This document shows, piece by piece, positions 25,628 to 33,946 of a stretch of DNA of 64,000 nucleotides. The stretch is taken from positions 30,743-94,742 of the forward strand of contig CACWOZ010000002.1 of NCBI GenBank assembly GCA_902762655.1, written 5' to 3'. The stretch comes from an uncultured Bacteroidia bacterium (lineage in GTDB: Bacteria; Bacteroidota; Bacteroidia; Bacteroidales; UBA932). Position 1 is the stretch's first letter. Each line of letters opens with the position of its first letter. Below the pieces are notes generated by a model. It saw only the letters and a program-made list of their open reading frames with translations. It did not search any database and was not told the DNA's origin. The translations under genes and the position numbers were made by a program.

Positions 25628-28111
25628 TTATACACCTTTCTTAGCACGGAGAATCTGCTGTGCAGATGTAAAGTTTCCGGTAGGAACATATCCGGGCAGC
25701 GGGACCATCTTCTCGTTGATCACGTCCAGGAACCAACTGGGCTGAGGGAAGAATGCTTCCTCGAGTTCATGGCAAGGGGTGATCCAGTTGCGCGAACCGA
25801 GCACCACAGGAGCTGCGTCGAGGTAGTCGAAGCAGAGGTCGGCGATGTTGGCTGCGAGGTCGTTGAGGAAGGACCCGCGGGCGGAAGCGTCGCCGGCGAT
25901 GATGATGCGGCCGGTCTTCTTCACGCTCTCAATAACCTTCTCGTAGTTGAACGGCACCAGGGTGCGGGCGTCGATGACTTCCGCCTCCATGCCATATTTC
26001 TCCTTGAGTTCGTCGGCTGCCTTGAGGGCGCGGTAGAGGGTTGCGCCGATGGTGAGGAAGGTGACATCCTTGCCTTCGCGTTTGACATCCGGCTCGCCGA
26101 AGGGGATTTCGTAGTATCCTTCCGGCACTCCACCCTCGTGGAACTGCTCGCCTATGCCGTAGAGACGCTGGCTCTCGAAGAAGATGACCGGATCAGTACC
26201 CTGCAGGGCGCTGTTCATGAGACCTTTGGCATCGTAAGGAGTGACGGGGAAGACCACCTTCAGGCCGGGGATGTGGGTGCAGAGGGAGGTCCAGTCCTGA
26301 GAGTGTTGTGCGCCGTACTTGGATCCGACGGACACGCGTACGACCACAGGCATCTTGAGGATGTTGCCGGACATTGCCTGCCACTTGGGAAGTTGGTTGA
26401 AGATTTCGTCGCCGCAGCATCCGAGGAAGTCGCAGTACATTATCTCCGGAATCACGCGACCGCCGCACATGGCATAACCGATGGCGGTGCCGATGATGGC
26501 CGCCTCGGCGATGGGGCTGTTGAAGAGGCGGTGATAGGGGAGAGCCTCGGTGAGTCCGCGGTAAACGGCGAATGCGCCGCCCCACTCACGGTTCTCCTCG
26601 CCGTATGCCACGAGGGAAGAATCCTTGTAGAAACGGTCTACGACAGCCTCGAACACACCGTCGCGGAAGTTGTACATCTTCATGCTGCTGACGGGTTTGC
26701 CGTCCTTGTCAAGATAGAAGCGGCTCTTGCCTGCGATCTGCTTGACGCGGGGATTCTCCTCGAGAGGCATCAGCACGTCGGGCTTGGCGTCGCCGAAAGA
26801 ATCGACGCTGCCGTTCGAGAACATCATGTCGCCGAGAAGTTCGTTCTCCTTGACGAGGTCCATGCGGGGAGACAGCTCGGGATCGATGGCGAGTTTGTAC
26901 ATCTCGAAGATGATCTCCTTCATCTTGGCCTGGATGGCGTCGAGGTCTTTCTGGGTGGCTACGCCGGCTTCGATAAGCTTCTTTCCGAAGGCTACGATGC
27001 AGTCTTCTGCTTCCCAGGCCGCGATTTCTTCCTTGGTGCGGTATGAGCTCTGGTCCGAAGGGGAGTGTCCGCTGTAGCGGTAGGTCACGACGTCTAGCAG
27101 GGCCGGTCCTTCCTTCTTCTCGAGGAGGGCCTTCTTGCGGCGGAATGCGTCGATTACTGCGAGAGGATCATATCCGTTCACGCGCTCAGCGTGCCATGCT
27201 TCGGGGTTGAAACCTGCGCCGAGGCGTGCGGGGAAGGTGTATCCCATGGTCTCGCCCTTGGTCTGGCCGCCCATTGCATACTGGTTGTCCATCACGTTGA
27301 TGAGCACCGGCAGGCCGCCCTTCATGTCGCCCTCCCAGAGGGTGTGGAACTGGTCCATCGATGCGAAGGTCATGCCTTCGAGCACGGGGCCGCGGGCCAT
27401 TGCGCCGTCGCCGAGGTTGGCGACCACGATGCCCTTCTTGCGGTTGACTTTCTTGTAGAGAGCGGCACCCACCGCGATGGAACCGCTGCCGCCCACGATG
27501 GCGTTGTTGGGATAGATTCCGAAGGGAGTGAAGAAGGTGTGCATGCTTCCGCCCAGACCCTTGTTGAAGCCGGTGGTGCGGGCGAAAATCTCGGCGATTG
27601 CGCCGTAGATGAGGAAGCGGATGCCGAGTTCCTTGGTGTCCTTGCCCTTATATCCCTTCTTGGCTACTTCCAGGGTTGCTCCGCCCCAGAACTCTTCCAT
27701 GATCTTCTTGAGTTCCTTTTCGGGGAGGATCTGGATGCTGCGCAGACCCTTGGCGAGGATTTCGCCGTGGCTGCGGTGGCTGCCGAAGATGAAGTCGTCG
27801 GTGTCGAGGTTGTAAGCCATACCTACGGCTGCGGCTTCCTGGCCTGCGGAAAGGTGTGCAGGACCCGGGTTATTGTATTCTACTCCGTTGTAGCCGCCCG
27901 TGGTCTTGACCAGGTTGAGCATGGTCTCGAACTCGCGGATGGTGAACATGTCGCGGTAGATGTGCAGCAGGTCTTCCTTGCTGAAATTGCCCTCTTTTAG
28001 TTCTTCCTTTACAGTCTTCTTGTACTGCATTACGGGAATCTTGGGGAATTTGATCTCGTGCTCCTGGGGGCGGAGGGTGACTTCGGGATCGATATAAAGT
28101 GATTTAGGCAT
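25628..28111 (-). CDS. 2-oxo acid dehydrogenase E1 component, fused alpha and beta subunits
   Basis: Thiamine-diphosphate-dependent decarboxylase/dehydrogenase of 827 residues. E1-alpha covers about 40-440, with the TPP motif starting GDGAMARG and the downstream asparagine in VMDNQYAMGG. E1-beta covers about 480-827, with RVSVGSKYGAQHSQDW and the C-terminal transketolase-like domain. Such alpha-beta fusions occur in Bacteroidota. The substrate could be pyruvate, a branched-chain 2-oxo acid or another 2-oxo acid such as one from the adjacent aldolase. It is 3 nt from both neighbours, so E1, E3 and the PHP gene are co-transcribed. Confidence 0.92.
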   Translation of the reverse strand: MPKSLYIDPEVTLRPQEHEIKFPKIPVMQYKKTVKEELKEGNFSKEDLLHIYRDMFTIREFETMLNLVKTTGGYNGVEYNNPGPAHLSAGQEAAAVGMAYNLDTDDFIFGSHRSHGEILAKGLRSIQILPEKELKKIMEEFWGGATLEVAKKGYKGKDTKELGIRFLIYGAIAEIFARTTGFNKGLGGSMHTFFTPFGIYPNNAIVGGSGSIAVGAALYKKVNRKKGIVVANLGDGAMARGPVLEGMTFASMDQFHTLWEGDMKGGLPVLINVMDNQYAMGGQTKGETMGYTFPARLGAGFNPEAWHAERVNGYDPLAVIDAFRRKKALLEKKEGPALLDVVTYRYSGHSPSDQSSYRTKEEIAAWEAEDCIVAFGKKLIEAGVATQKDLDAIQAKMKEIIFEMYKLAIDPELSPRMDLVKENELLGDMMFSNGSVDSFGDAKPDVLMPLEENPRVKQIAGKSRFYLDKDGKPVSSMKMYNFRDGVFEAVVDRFYKDSSLVAYGEENREWGGAFAVYRGLTEALPYHRLFNSPIAEAAIIGTAIGYAMCGGRVIPEIMYCDFLGCCGDEIFNQLPKWQAMSGNILKMPVVVRVSVGSKYGAQHSQDWTSLCTHIPGLKVVFPVTPYDAKGLMNSALQGTDPVIFFESQRLYGIGEQFHEGGVPEGYYEIPFGEPDVKREGKDVTFLTIGATLYRALKAADELKEKYGMEAEVIDARTLVPFNYEKVIESVKKTGRIIIAGDASARGSFLNDLAANIADLCFDYLDAAPVVLGSRNWITPCHELEEAFFPQPSWFLDVINEKMVPLPGYVPTGNFTSAQQILRAKKGV

Positions 28112-28114
28112 GGC

Positions 28115-29503
28115 TTATTTGATTGTGAATGCTGTTTCTTTGATGATTTCAGATACTGTGGGGTGAGGGAATACGACCTCTTTGAGCTGCTCGAGCGTCA
28201 TTTCCTGCTCGATTGCGATGCAGGCAGCGTTGATGATCTCGGAGCAGGGATTACCCATCATGTGTACGCCGAGTACCTCGTGGTATTTGGCGCCGACGAT
28301 AATCTTGCAGATGCCATCTCCGCGCTCGTTTTCTGCTACGAAGCGCCCGGAATAAGCCATAGGGAGCTTGACTACTTTGTAATCGATGCCCTTCTTCTTG
28401 GCCTCTTCTTCGGTGATTCCTGTGCCGGCCACTTCCGGATTGGTGTAGACCACACCTGGGATTGCGTTGTATCGCATATGGTCCTTCTTGCCGAGAATAT
28501 TGTTAACTGCGACTTCTCCTTCGCGGGATGCGGTGTGGGCAAGCATGGAGAATCCAGTCACGTCACCTGCCGCGTATACGCCGGGGATGTTGGTACGCAT
28601 ATGCTCGTCCACCTTGATGCCGTAAGGACGGCCGGCAGGGTTGAGGGCGAGTTCAACGCCGAGATTTTCGAGGCCGAAGCCCTGCAGGTTCGCACGGCGG
28701 CCGACGCTGACGAGTATCTTGTCGCCGGAGACTCGCTGTACCTTTCCTTCGGGGTCTTCATAGACTACAGTATTGCCTTCGATTCCAGTGACCTTGCACT
28801 TGAGGCAGAAGTTGATTCCGCGCTTCTCGTAGGTCTTCTGGAGCATAGAGCTGATTTCGTCATCGAGGGGGCCGAGGATCTTGGGAAGCATCTCCACTAC
28901 TGTCACCTTCGTTCCGAGGGTGCTGTAAAATGCTGCGAATTCCATTCCGATAACACCTCCGCCGATGACCACAAGTTCCTTGGGCTGTTCTTCAAGGGCG
29001 AGGATTTCACGGTTTGTAACGATAACGTCGCCTGCTTCTTTAAGGCCGGGGAAAGGAGGAACGGCTGCTTCTGAACCTGTGCAGATGAGAAGGTTCTTCG
29101 CGGTGTAGGTTTCTCCTGCAGACTTGATGGTGATGCCTTCCGCTCCGCGGCCTTCGATTACGGCCTCTTCGGCAACTACGTTGACCTTGTTAGCTTTCAT
29201 CGCGGCCTTGACGCCGGCGACGAGTTTCTTGACTACCTTGTTCTTGCGGGCTACGATCTCTTCGTACTTGAATGAAGGGTTCTCGGTGTACACGCCGTAG
29301 TGGTCGCCTTCCTTTGCATAATTGTAGACCTTGGCGCTGTAGAGCAGGGTCTTGGTGGGGATGCAACCTTCGTTGAGGCAGACACCGCCCAGGTTCTTGC
29401 GTTCGAACAGCACTGTGCTGAGACCCTCGGCTCCGGCCCTCTCTGCAGCCACATAGCCGCCCGGGCCTCCGCCGATGATCGCTAAATCAAAAATCTGTTC
29501 CAT
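28115..29503 (-). CDS. lpdA: Dihydrolipoyl dehydrogenase (E3)
   Basis: FAD-dependent E3 of 462 residues that reoxidises dihydrolipoamide on E2 with NAD+. The FAD loop is GGGPGG at 11-16. The redox disulfide is C42/C47 in CLNEGC, and the NAD loop VIGGGVIGMEFA is in the middle. The catalytic histidine motif is in FPHPTVSE near the C-terminus. It lies between E2 and E1 in the operon and is full length. Confidence 0.96.
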   Translation of the reverse strand: MEQIFDLAIIGGGPGGYVAAERAGAEGLSTVLFERKNLGGVCLNEGCIPTKTLLYSAKVYNYAKEGDHYGVYTENPSFKYEEIVARKNKVVKKLVAGVKAAMKANKVNVVAEEAVIEGRGAEGITIKSAGETYTAKNLLICTGSEAAVPPFPGLKEAGDVIVTNREILALEEQPKELVVIGGGVIGMEFAAFYSTLGTKVTVVEMLPKILGPLDDEISSMLQKTYEKRGINFCLKCKVTGIEGNTVVYEDPEGKVQRVSGDKILVSVGRRANLQGFGLENLGVELALNPAGRPYGIKVDEHMRTNIPGVYAAGDVTGFSMLAHTASREGEVAVNNILGKKDHMRYNAIPGVVYTNPEVAGTGITEEEAKKKGIDYKVVKLPMAYSGRFVAENERGDGICKIIVGAKYHEVLGVHMMGNPCSEIINAACIAIEQEMTLEQLKEVVFPHPTVSEIIKETAFTIK

Positions 29504-29561
29504 ATATTTGTTACTAAGTTTTATTGCTATTCCGGTAGTTTTATTGTCATTCCGGAGGAAT

Positions 29562-30956
29562 CTAGAACTCTACCTCAAGTGTCTCGATCTCCGTAGCAAC
29601 CTGTTTCAAGAAACGGGTTGCTTCGCCGCCATCGATTGCACGGTGGTCGTAAGTAAGGCTGAGGCCGAGATAAGGCACGAATGCATAGACTCCTGCGCCG
29701 AGGTCCTTTGGCCTTGCGACGATTGTTCCGACCCCGAGGATGGCGCTCTGGGGAACGTTGATGATGGGGGTGAACCACTCGACTCCGTATCCGCCGAGGT
29801 TGGAAACAGTGAAGCTTCCGGCTTCGCTGGCAAGAAGATCAGGGTTGAAAGAACCCTTCTTGCAGGCATCGGCTGCTTTCTTCAGTTCCTTGCTGAGGCC
29901 TATGATATTGAGTTCGTCGGCATTCTTGATTACGGGAACCATCAGGCCACGCTCCGTATCGACAGCGCAACCGAGGTTGACGGTCTTGAAGATGCGCATG
30001 GCATCGCCGAGGCAGTGCGAGTTGATGTTCGGGAATTTCTGCAGGGCTTTGATTACTGCGAAGCATACAAAGTCGTTGATGGTGATGTTCGCATCGATCC
30101 TGCCTTCTTCGAGGGCCTTCTTCGCCTTCTTGCGTAGAGCCTGTATCCTGCGGGCGTCGGCTCCGAGCATGTGGGTGAGCTGTGCAGAATTCTGCAGTGA
30201 ATTGTACATACTCTTTGCAATGAGTTTGCGCATGTTGCTCATCTTCACTACTTCGAATTCTTCGCCTTCTCCGGCGATATCGGTGTGATTTGCCTTCCAG
30301 GTCTTGAGGTCGCCGCCCTTGACGGTGCCTGCAAGTCCGCTGCCTTCTCCGGCCACCAGTCCGCCTTCGGCCATCTTCGCCTTTGCGAGGCCGCTGAGTT
30401 TGCCCTGTGCAGCGGCTGCAGCCTCGACGTCACGTGCGATGATGCGTCCGTGAGGGCCGCTGCCGGCGACTGCGTCCAGGTTGACGCTCTTCTCTTCGGC
30501 AAGTTTACGTGCACGCGGAGATGCGGGTGCCCCGGGAACGGCGTTGACTGGAGCGGAAGGAGAGGAGGTTTCCTCTGAAGCCGCTGCCACCCTCGGCACG
30601 CTAAGAGGGGGGACCGCTCCGCTTTGCGGAGTGGTGGGGTCGAGCGGATGCGAGACGGCTGAAGAGGAATCACTCCTCTCCTGAACGCCTGCCGGCGCAA
30701 ATTCGGCGAAAGACTCGCCGGGCTGACCGATCACCATAACGTTCTGCAGAACGGGAATCTCATCGCCGTCTTTATAGAAAATGGCGAGAACGGTACCCTC
30801 TACCTGGGATTCTTCTTCAAAGGTGGCCTTGTCTGTTTCGTATCCGAAAAGGATATCGCCTACTTTGACGCTGTCACCAACTTTCTTCTTGAATTCGGAG
30901 ACTATGCAGCTCTCCACTGACTGGCCCTGTTTGGGCATGATTACGACTTGTGCCAT
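29562..30956 (-). CDS. 2-oxo acid dehydrogenase E2, dihydrolipoyl acyltransferase
   Basis: E2 core protein of 464 residues and first gene of the operon. The lipoyl domain (1-80) has lipoyl-lysine K43 in ETDKATF. The E1/E3-binding domain is at about 146-182, opening SPRARKLAEEK. The catalytic domain (about 235-464) ends with DHRAIDGG (H438, D442). The linker, residues 92-132, is encoded by a large inverted repeat, which lengthens a normally flexible region. The nearby lplA could lipoylate it. A start at 30956 places the ATG 39 nt after the -7 element. Confidence 0.94.
   Translation of the reverse strand: MAQVVIMPKQGQSVESCIVSEFKKKVGDSVKVGDILFGYETDKATFEEESQVEGTVLAIFYKDGDEIPVLQNVMVIGQPGESFAEFAPAGVQERSDSSSAVSHPLDPTTPQSGAVPPLSVPRVAAASEETSSPSAPVNAVPGAPASPRARKLAEEKSVNLDAVAGSGPHGRIIARDVEAAAAAQGKLSGLAKAKMAEGGLVAGEGSGLAGTVKGGDLKTWKANHTDIAGEGEEFEVVKMSNMRKLIAKSMYNSLQNSAQLTHMLGADARRIQALRKKAKKALEEGRIDANITINDFVCFAVIKALQKFPNINSHCLGDAMRIFKTVNLGCAVDTERGLMVPVIKNADELNIIGLSKELKKAADACKKGSFNPDLLASEAGSFTVSNLGGYGVEWFTPIINVPQSAILGVGTIVARPKDLGAGVYAFVPYLGLSLTYDHRAIDGGEATRFLKQVATEIETLEVEF
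30558..30682. repeat. Large inverted repeat encoding the E2 linker
   Basis: Arms 30558-30583 and 30656-30682 pair over about 25 bp with minor bulges (AGGAGAGGAG outward, AGCCG inward). They enclose about 72 nt with its own small hairpin around GCTCCGCTTTGCGGAG. The element encodes E2 residues about 92-132, Ser/Pro/Ala-rich, between the lipoyl and peripheral-subunit-binding domains. Its loop differs from elements A-D, so it is a separate class. Confidence 0.75.
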
Positions 30957-30994
30957 TATTATGTTTTGAATATTACACTTCTATTTCAAGTCAA

Positions 30995-31025
30995 CAAAAT
31001 TACTGAGAATCTGGCTGAACTGCAA
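30995..31025 (-). promoter_or_regulatory. Promoter of the 2-oxo acid dehydrogenase operon
   Basis: On the minus strand TTG (31023-31025), a 20-nt spacer and TAATTTTG (30995-31002) match the Bacteroidota consensus fully. It lies 39 nt upstream of the E2 ATG and diverges from gmk. No equally good promoter was found further down in the eight-gene run. Confidence 0.8.
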
Positions 31026-31086
31026 ATTTTGACCTCTGTCTGATATTTGATTTTTGGCAATTGGATTGTGATTTTTGAGATTTTGC

Positions 31087-31094
31087 TAACTTTG
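31087..31094 (+). promoter_or_regulatory. -7 element of the gmk-nadD promoter
   Basis: TAACTTTG fits TAnnTTTG and ends 17 nt before the gmk ATG at 31112. TTG triplets lie 18 and 23 nt upstream, so either could be the -33 element. It overlaps a GTG at 31094 that could otherwise be read as an upstream start, which argues against that start. Confidence 0.65.
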
Positions 31095-31111
31095 TGGAAA
31101 CATTTCTTGTA

Positions 31112-31678
31112 ATGAGCAACAAAGTAGTCATCTTTTCGGCCCCCTCCGGTTCGGGGAAAAGCACCGTCGTGAATCATATTTTAGGGCTGCATCCGGAGAT
31201 GGAATTCTCGGTCTCTGCTACATCCAGGCCCCCTCGCGGAACGGAGCAGGACGGGGTCGAGTATTATTTTCTCTCTGTTGAGGAATTCCGCCGCCGCATC
31301 GAGGAAGACGCTTTTGTCGAGTACGAACAGGTTTATGCCGGCCGTTATTATGGAACTTTGAAAAGTGAGGTGGAACGCATCTGGGCGAAGGGTCATGTAA
31401 TCATCTTCGACGTGGATGTGAAAGGAGGAGTCAATCTCAAGAAATACTTCGGCGATGCCGCTCTCTCCGTGTTCATCAAGGCTCCGTCCGTAGAGGTTCT
31501 CAGGCAGCGCCTTATCGGTCGCGGAACCGATACCATGGAGGCAATCGAAGAGCGCGTCGCAAAGGCTTCTGAGGAACTTACATACGAAGATAAATTTGAT
31601 TATGTGCTTGTAAATGACGATCTTTCAACTGCTTTTGCGGATGCAGAAAAGGTTGTCGATGATTTCCTGTCGAAATGA
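31112..31678 (+). CDS. gmk: Guanylate kinase
   Basis: Cytoplasmic kinase of 188 residues that phosphorylates GMP to GDP with ATP. The Walker A loop is FSAPSGSGKST near the N-terminus. The GMP-binding region follows with SATSRPPRGTEQDGVEYYF. The lid and late IFDVDVKGG segments are intact. The ATG at 31112 is chosen over an in-frame GTG at 31094 that lies in the promoter. It overlaps nadD by 4 nt (ATGA). Confidence 0.96.
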   Translation: MSNKVVIFSAPSGSGKSTVVNHILGLHPEMEFSVSATSRPPRGTEQDGVEYYFLSVEEFRRRIEEDAFVEYEQVYAGRYYGTLKSEVERIWAKGHVIIFDVDVKGGVNLKKYFGDAALSVFIKAPSVEVLRQRLIGRGTDTMEAIEERVAKASEELTYEDKFDYVLVNDDLSTAFADAEKVVDDFLSK

Positions 31679-32244
31679 GAATCGCGGTCTATCCCGGATC
31701 CTTCGATCCTCTGCATATAGGGCATAAGGCCATCCTCGAATATTTGACCGGGGATGGCGGGTTCGACTGCACCTATCTGATAGTATCTCCCCAGAATCCA
31801 TTCAAGGACCCGTCCAAGGCGATGAACGCCCGCAGGCGTTACGAGGCGGCATGTGCGGCAGTGGCAAGATACCCTTCTCTCAAAGTTCGCGTAGATGACA
31901 TAGAGCTTGGGATGGATCCCCCGAATTATACCATAAGGACCCTGGACGCCCTGAAGGCGCGCGAGCCGGACAATACTTTCACACTTGTCATGGGTGCGGA
32001 CAATCTTGAGGGACTACCCAGGTGGCGCTGTTCAAGGCGTATACTGTCTGAATATGAAATCGCGGTTTATCCGCGTCCAGGCTATGATTCCGAGGCTCTG
32101 CTGGATGTACTTCGCGAGCACTGCCGCAAACGCCATATTGGATGCCACGTAACTTTGATTAATGCTCCGCTGGTAAACCTCTCCTCCACCCGCATCCGCA
32201 AGGAACTCTCCCGCGGCCGCGACGTGTCGGCCCTGCTGATGTAG
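31675..32244 (+). CDS. nadD: Nicotinate-nucleotide adenylyltransferase
   Basis: Enzyme of 189 residues that adenylylates nicotinate mononucleotide in NAD synthesis. The nucleotidyltransferase signature GSFDPLHIGH is at the N-terminus and the second motif SSTRIRKEL near the C-terminus. It is coupled to gmk by a 4-nt overlap and ends 3 nt before the convergent corA stop, with no obvious terminator between them. Confidence 0.94.
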   Translation: MRIAVYPGSFDPLHIGHKAILEYLTGDGGFDCTYLIVSPQNPFKDPSKAMNARRRYEAACAAVARYPSLKVRVDDIELGMDPPNYTIRTLDALKAREPDNTFTLVMGADNLEGLPRWRCSRRILSEYEIAVYPRPGYDSEALLDVLREHCRKRHIGCHVTLINAPLVNLSSTRIRKELSRGRDVSALLM

Positions 32245-32247
32245 GGA

Positions 32248-33195
32248 CTACAGCATCTTCTTCCGGTGGAATATCCACCATGCGGTAAAGACGATTGCAG
32301 CCATAACGGCGAGCAGGATAACCCAAGCCCAGCGCAAGCCATCCAGAGGCAGTTTCACATTCATTCCGTAGAAACTGGCCACCAGTGTTGCAGGCATCAG
32401 GAGCAACGAAATGAAAGTGAAGATTTTCATTATGCTGTTCTGGTCGAGATTGATGATTCCCAACACTGTATCCTGCAGGTATTCAAGCCTTTCGAACGTG
32501 AAATTCGTATGGTTGATGAGCGAACCGATATCCTGCAGCAGCACATTCAGTTTCGCATCGTACACATCAGGTGTGCGCCCGCTCTTCAAAAGATTGGTAA
32601 TCAAACGCTGTTTATCCACGATATTCTCGCGGACGAACATTGCATTCTCCTGTAACTGATTGATGTCCAGGAGGAAGTCCTCGTTGATATCTTCTTTCTG
32701 GTTGATGCGTTTGCTGAACTGCGAGGTTTCCTTGGACATCAACTCGATGATATCGGCATCAAGGTCGACACGCTGGTCCATGATGAACAGGAATACTGTC
32801 CATCCGCTTTTGAATTGGGCAGGACGTGCCTGGATGCGGCGCTGCAGCGATGTAAAGGATCGCAGCGGAATTTCGCGCAAGGTAGTAAGCACATCTCCTG
32901 CCAGAGTGAAAGAAACAGGGTCGATTGCCATCTCGTCATCGGCTGGCGAGAGAAAGTTTGTATTGGCGAAAATCGCCACGTCGTTTTCAGAGAAACGGGA
33001 TGAACTCTCAATCTCTTCGGCCGTCGCGCGGCTTTGGATCTCGGTGCCGAGAAATGCTTCAGTAGCACGCTTTTCATCTCCCGTTGGAGACAGGAGATCT
33101 ATCCATAACACGTTCTCTTTGCCCAGCTTGGCAAAATCCGTTTCGTGCTGGCTTACGTTAATGTCAGCTCCTTGCCTGTAGAAAATGCTGATCAT
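32248..33195 (-). CDS. corA: CorA-family magnesium transporter
   Basis: Pentameric inner-membrane Mg2+ channel of 315 residues. A large cytoplasmic alpha/beta and helical N-terminal part precedes two C-terminal membrane helices. The signature GMN lies in ASFYGMNVKLP at the end of the first. The second helix is AWVILLAVMAAIVF, followed by a basic tail. Cobalt or nickel could also be carried. Its 5' leader holds two hairpins, and its promoter probably comes from the palindrome shared with recR. Confidence 0.93.
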   Translation of the reverse strand: MISIFYRQGADINVSQHETDFAKLGKENVLWIDLLSPTGDEKRATEAFLGTEIQSRATAEEIESSSRFSENDVAIFANTNFLSPADDEMAIDPVSFTLAGDVLTTLREIPLRSFTSLQRRIQARPAQFKSGWTVFLFIMDQRVDLDADIIELMSKETSQFSKRINQKEDINEDFLLDINQLQENAMFVRENIVDKQRLITNLLKSGRTPDVYDAKLNVLLQDIGSLINHTNFTFERLEYLQDTVLGIINLDQNSIMKIFTFISLLLMPATLVASFYGMNVKLPLDGLRWAWVILLAVMAAIVFTAWWIFHRKKML

Positions 33196-33211
33196 TCCAC
33201 TTCCAATTATG

Positions 33212-33283
33212 TTCCCGGCGCCCCTTAGGCGCTGGAAGGGTTAATATTTACGGGTTAGCTGACGTCACGGACAAGTCAGCCCG
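33212..33283 (-). other. Two hairpins in the corA 5' leader
   Basis: Hairpin 1 (33212-33237) pairs GCGCC with GGCGC plus flanking TTCC/GGAA. Hairpin 2 (33251-33283) pairs GCTGAC with GTCAGC plus outer CGGG/CCCG. Both lie between the predicted minus-strand promoter and the corA ATG. They could be a metal- or translation-responsive leader. No known Mg2+ riboswitch class was recognised. Confidence 0.45.
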
Positions 33284-33322
33284 CAAAAATAAGCAAAAAA
33301 ATTTTTTTTTGCTTATTTTTGC
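33283..33322. promoter_or_regulatory. Perfect palindrome carrying divergent -7 elements for corA and recR
   Basis: The 19-nt arms 33283-33301 and 33304-33322 are perfectly complementary (GCAAAAATAAGC on one side), with 2 nt between them. The plus strand shows TATTTTTG (33314-33321), 9 nt before the recR ATG. By symmetry the minus strand shows the same motif at 33284-33291, about 88 nt before the corA ATG. No TTG -33 element was seen for either. Confidence 0.55.
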
Positions 33323-33330
33323 ATATAAAT

Positions 33331-33945
33331 ATGAATGAATATCCTTCCAAAGTACTTCAGGAAGCCGTAGAGGCCATAAGCTCGCTGCCCGGCGTGGGCT
33401 CGAGAACCGCCCTCCGGCTCGCCCTCCACTTGCTGCGCCAGCCTGCCGAGAACGTGCACCATTTTGCCACGGCGATAGACGATCTGGCCACCAAAGTCCA
33501 CTATTGCAAGGAATGCAACATGATTGCGGACGAGGACATCTGCGGCATCTGCTCGGACAACAGGCGGGACCACGGCATCATCTGCGTGGTGGAAAGCGTG
33601 CGCGACGTGATGAGCATAGAGGCGACCGGCCAGTATCACGGCGTATACCATGTGCTCGGAGGAATCATTTCGCCGATAAACGGGATAGGCCCCGGCGACC
33701 TCAGCATCGACCGCCTCGTGGAGCGACTGCAGAAAGCTGAAGTTCCGACTGAAGTCATCCTCGCCCTCAGCGGTGACGTGGAAGGGGAGACGACATCTTT
33801 CTATCTTTACAGGAAGATCTCCGGCCTTGCCGCACGCATTTCCACCCTCGCCCGAGGCCTTGGCTTCGGCGACGACCTTGAATATGCTGACGCACTGACG
33901 CTGGGCCGTTCGATAGTCAACCGCCAGATTTTCAAACCACAGTAA
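33331..33945 (+). CDS. recR: Recombination mediator RecR
   Basis: Protein of 204 residues that works with RecO/RecF to load RecA at gaps. It has an N-terminal helix-hairpin-helix (LPGVGSRTALRLA). A four-cysteine zinc finger follows (CKEC then CGIC), then a Toprim domain (ICVVESVRDVMSIE). The ATG at 33331 is used; a TTG 12 nt upstream lies in the promoter palindrome. The GH27 gene starts 1 nt after its stop. Confidence 0.95.
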   Translation: MNEYPSKVLQEAVEAISSLPGVGSRTALRLALHLLRQPAENVHHFATAIDDLATKVHYCKECNMIADEDICGICSDNRRDHGIICVVESVRDVMSIEATGQYHGVYHVLGGIISPINGIGPGDLSIDRLVERLQKAEVPTEVILALSGDVEGETTSFYLYRKISGLAARISTLARGLGFGDDLEYADALTLGRSIVNRQIFKPQ

Positions 33946-33946
33946 T

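Noticed and set aside
24548-27046. An 832-codon open frame on the plus strand
   Set aside because: It lies wholly antisense to the PHP-domain and E1 genes, which have clear domain motifs and operon spacing. The antisense translation shows no recognisable domain. It is a by-product of codon bias.
29521-29560. Two near-identical stretches (TTTTATTG then ATTCCGG) between the E2 and E3 genes
   Set aside because: The direct repeat is short and imperfect, does not fold into a clear hairpin, and shows no promoter or terminator pattern. It is too weak to report as a feature.
31094-31111. GTG start for guanylate kinase at 31094
   Set aside because: The GTG overlaps the last base of the TAACTTTG promoter element, so it would lie upstream of the expected transcript start. 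The ATG at 31112 gives the normal N-terminus.
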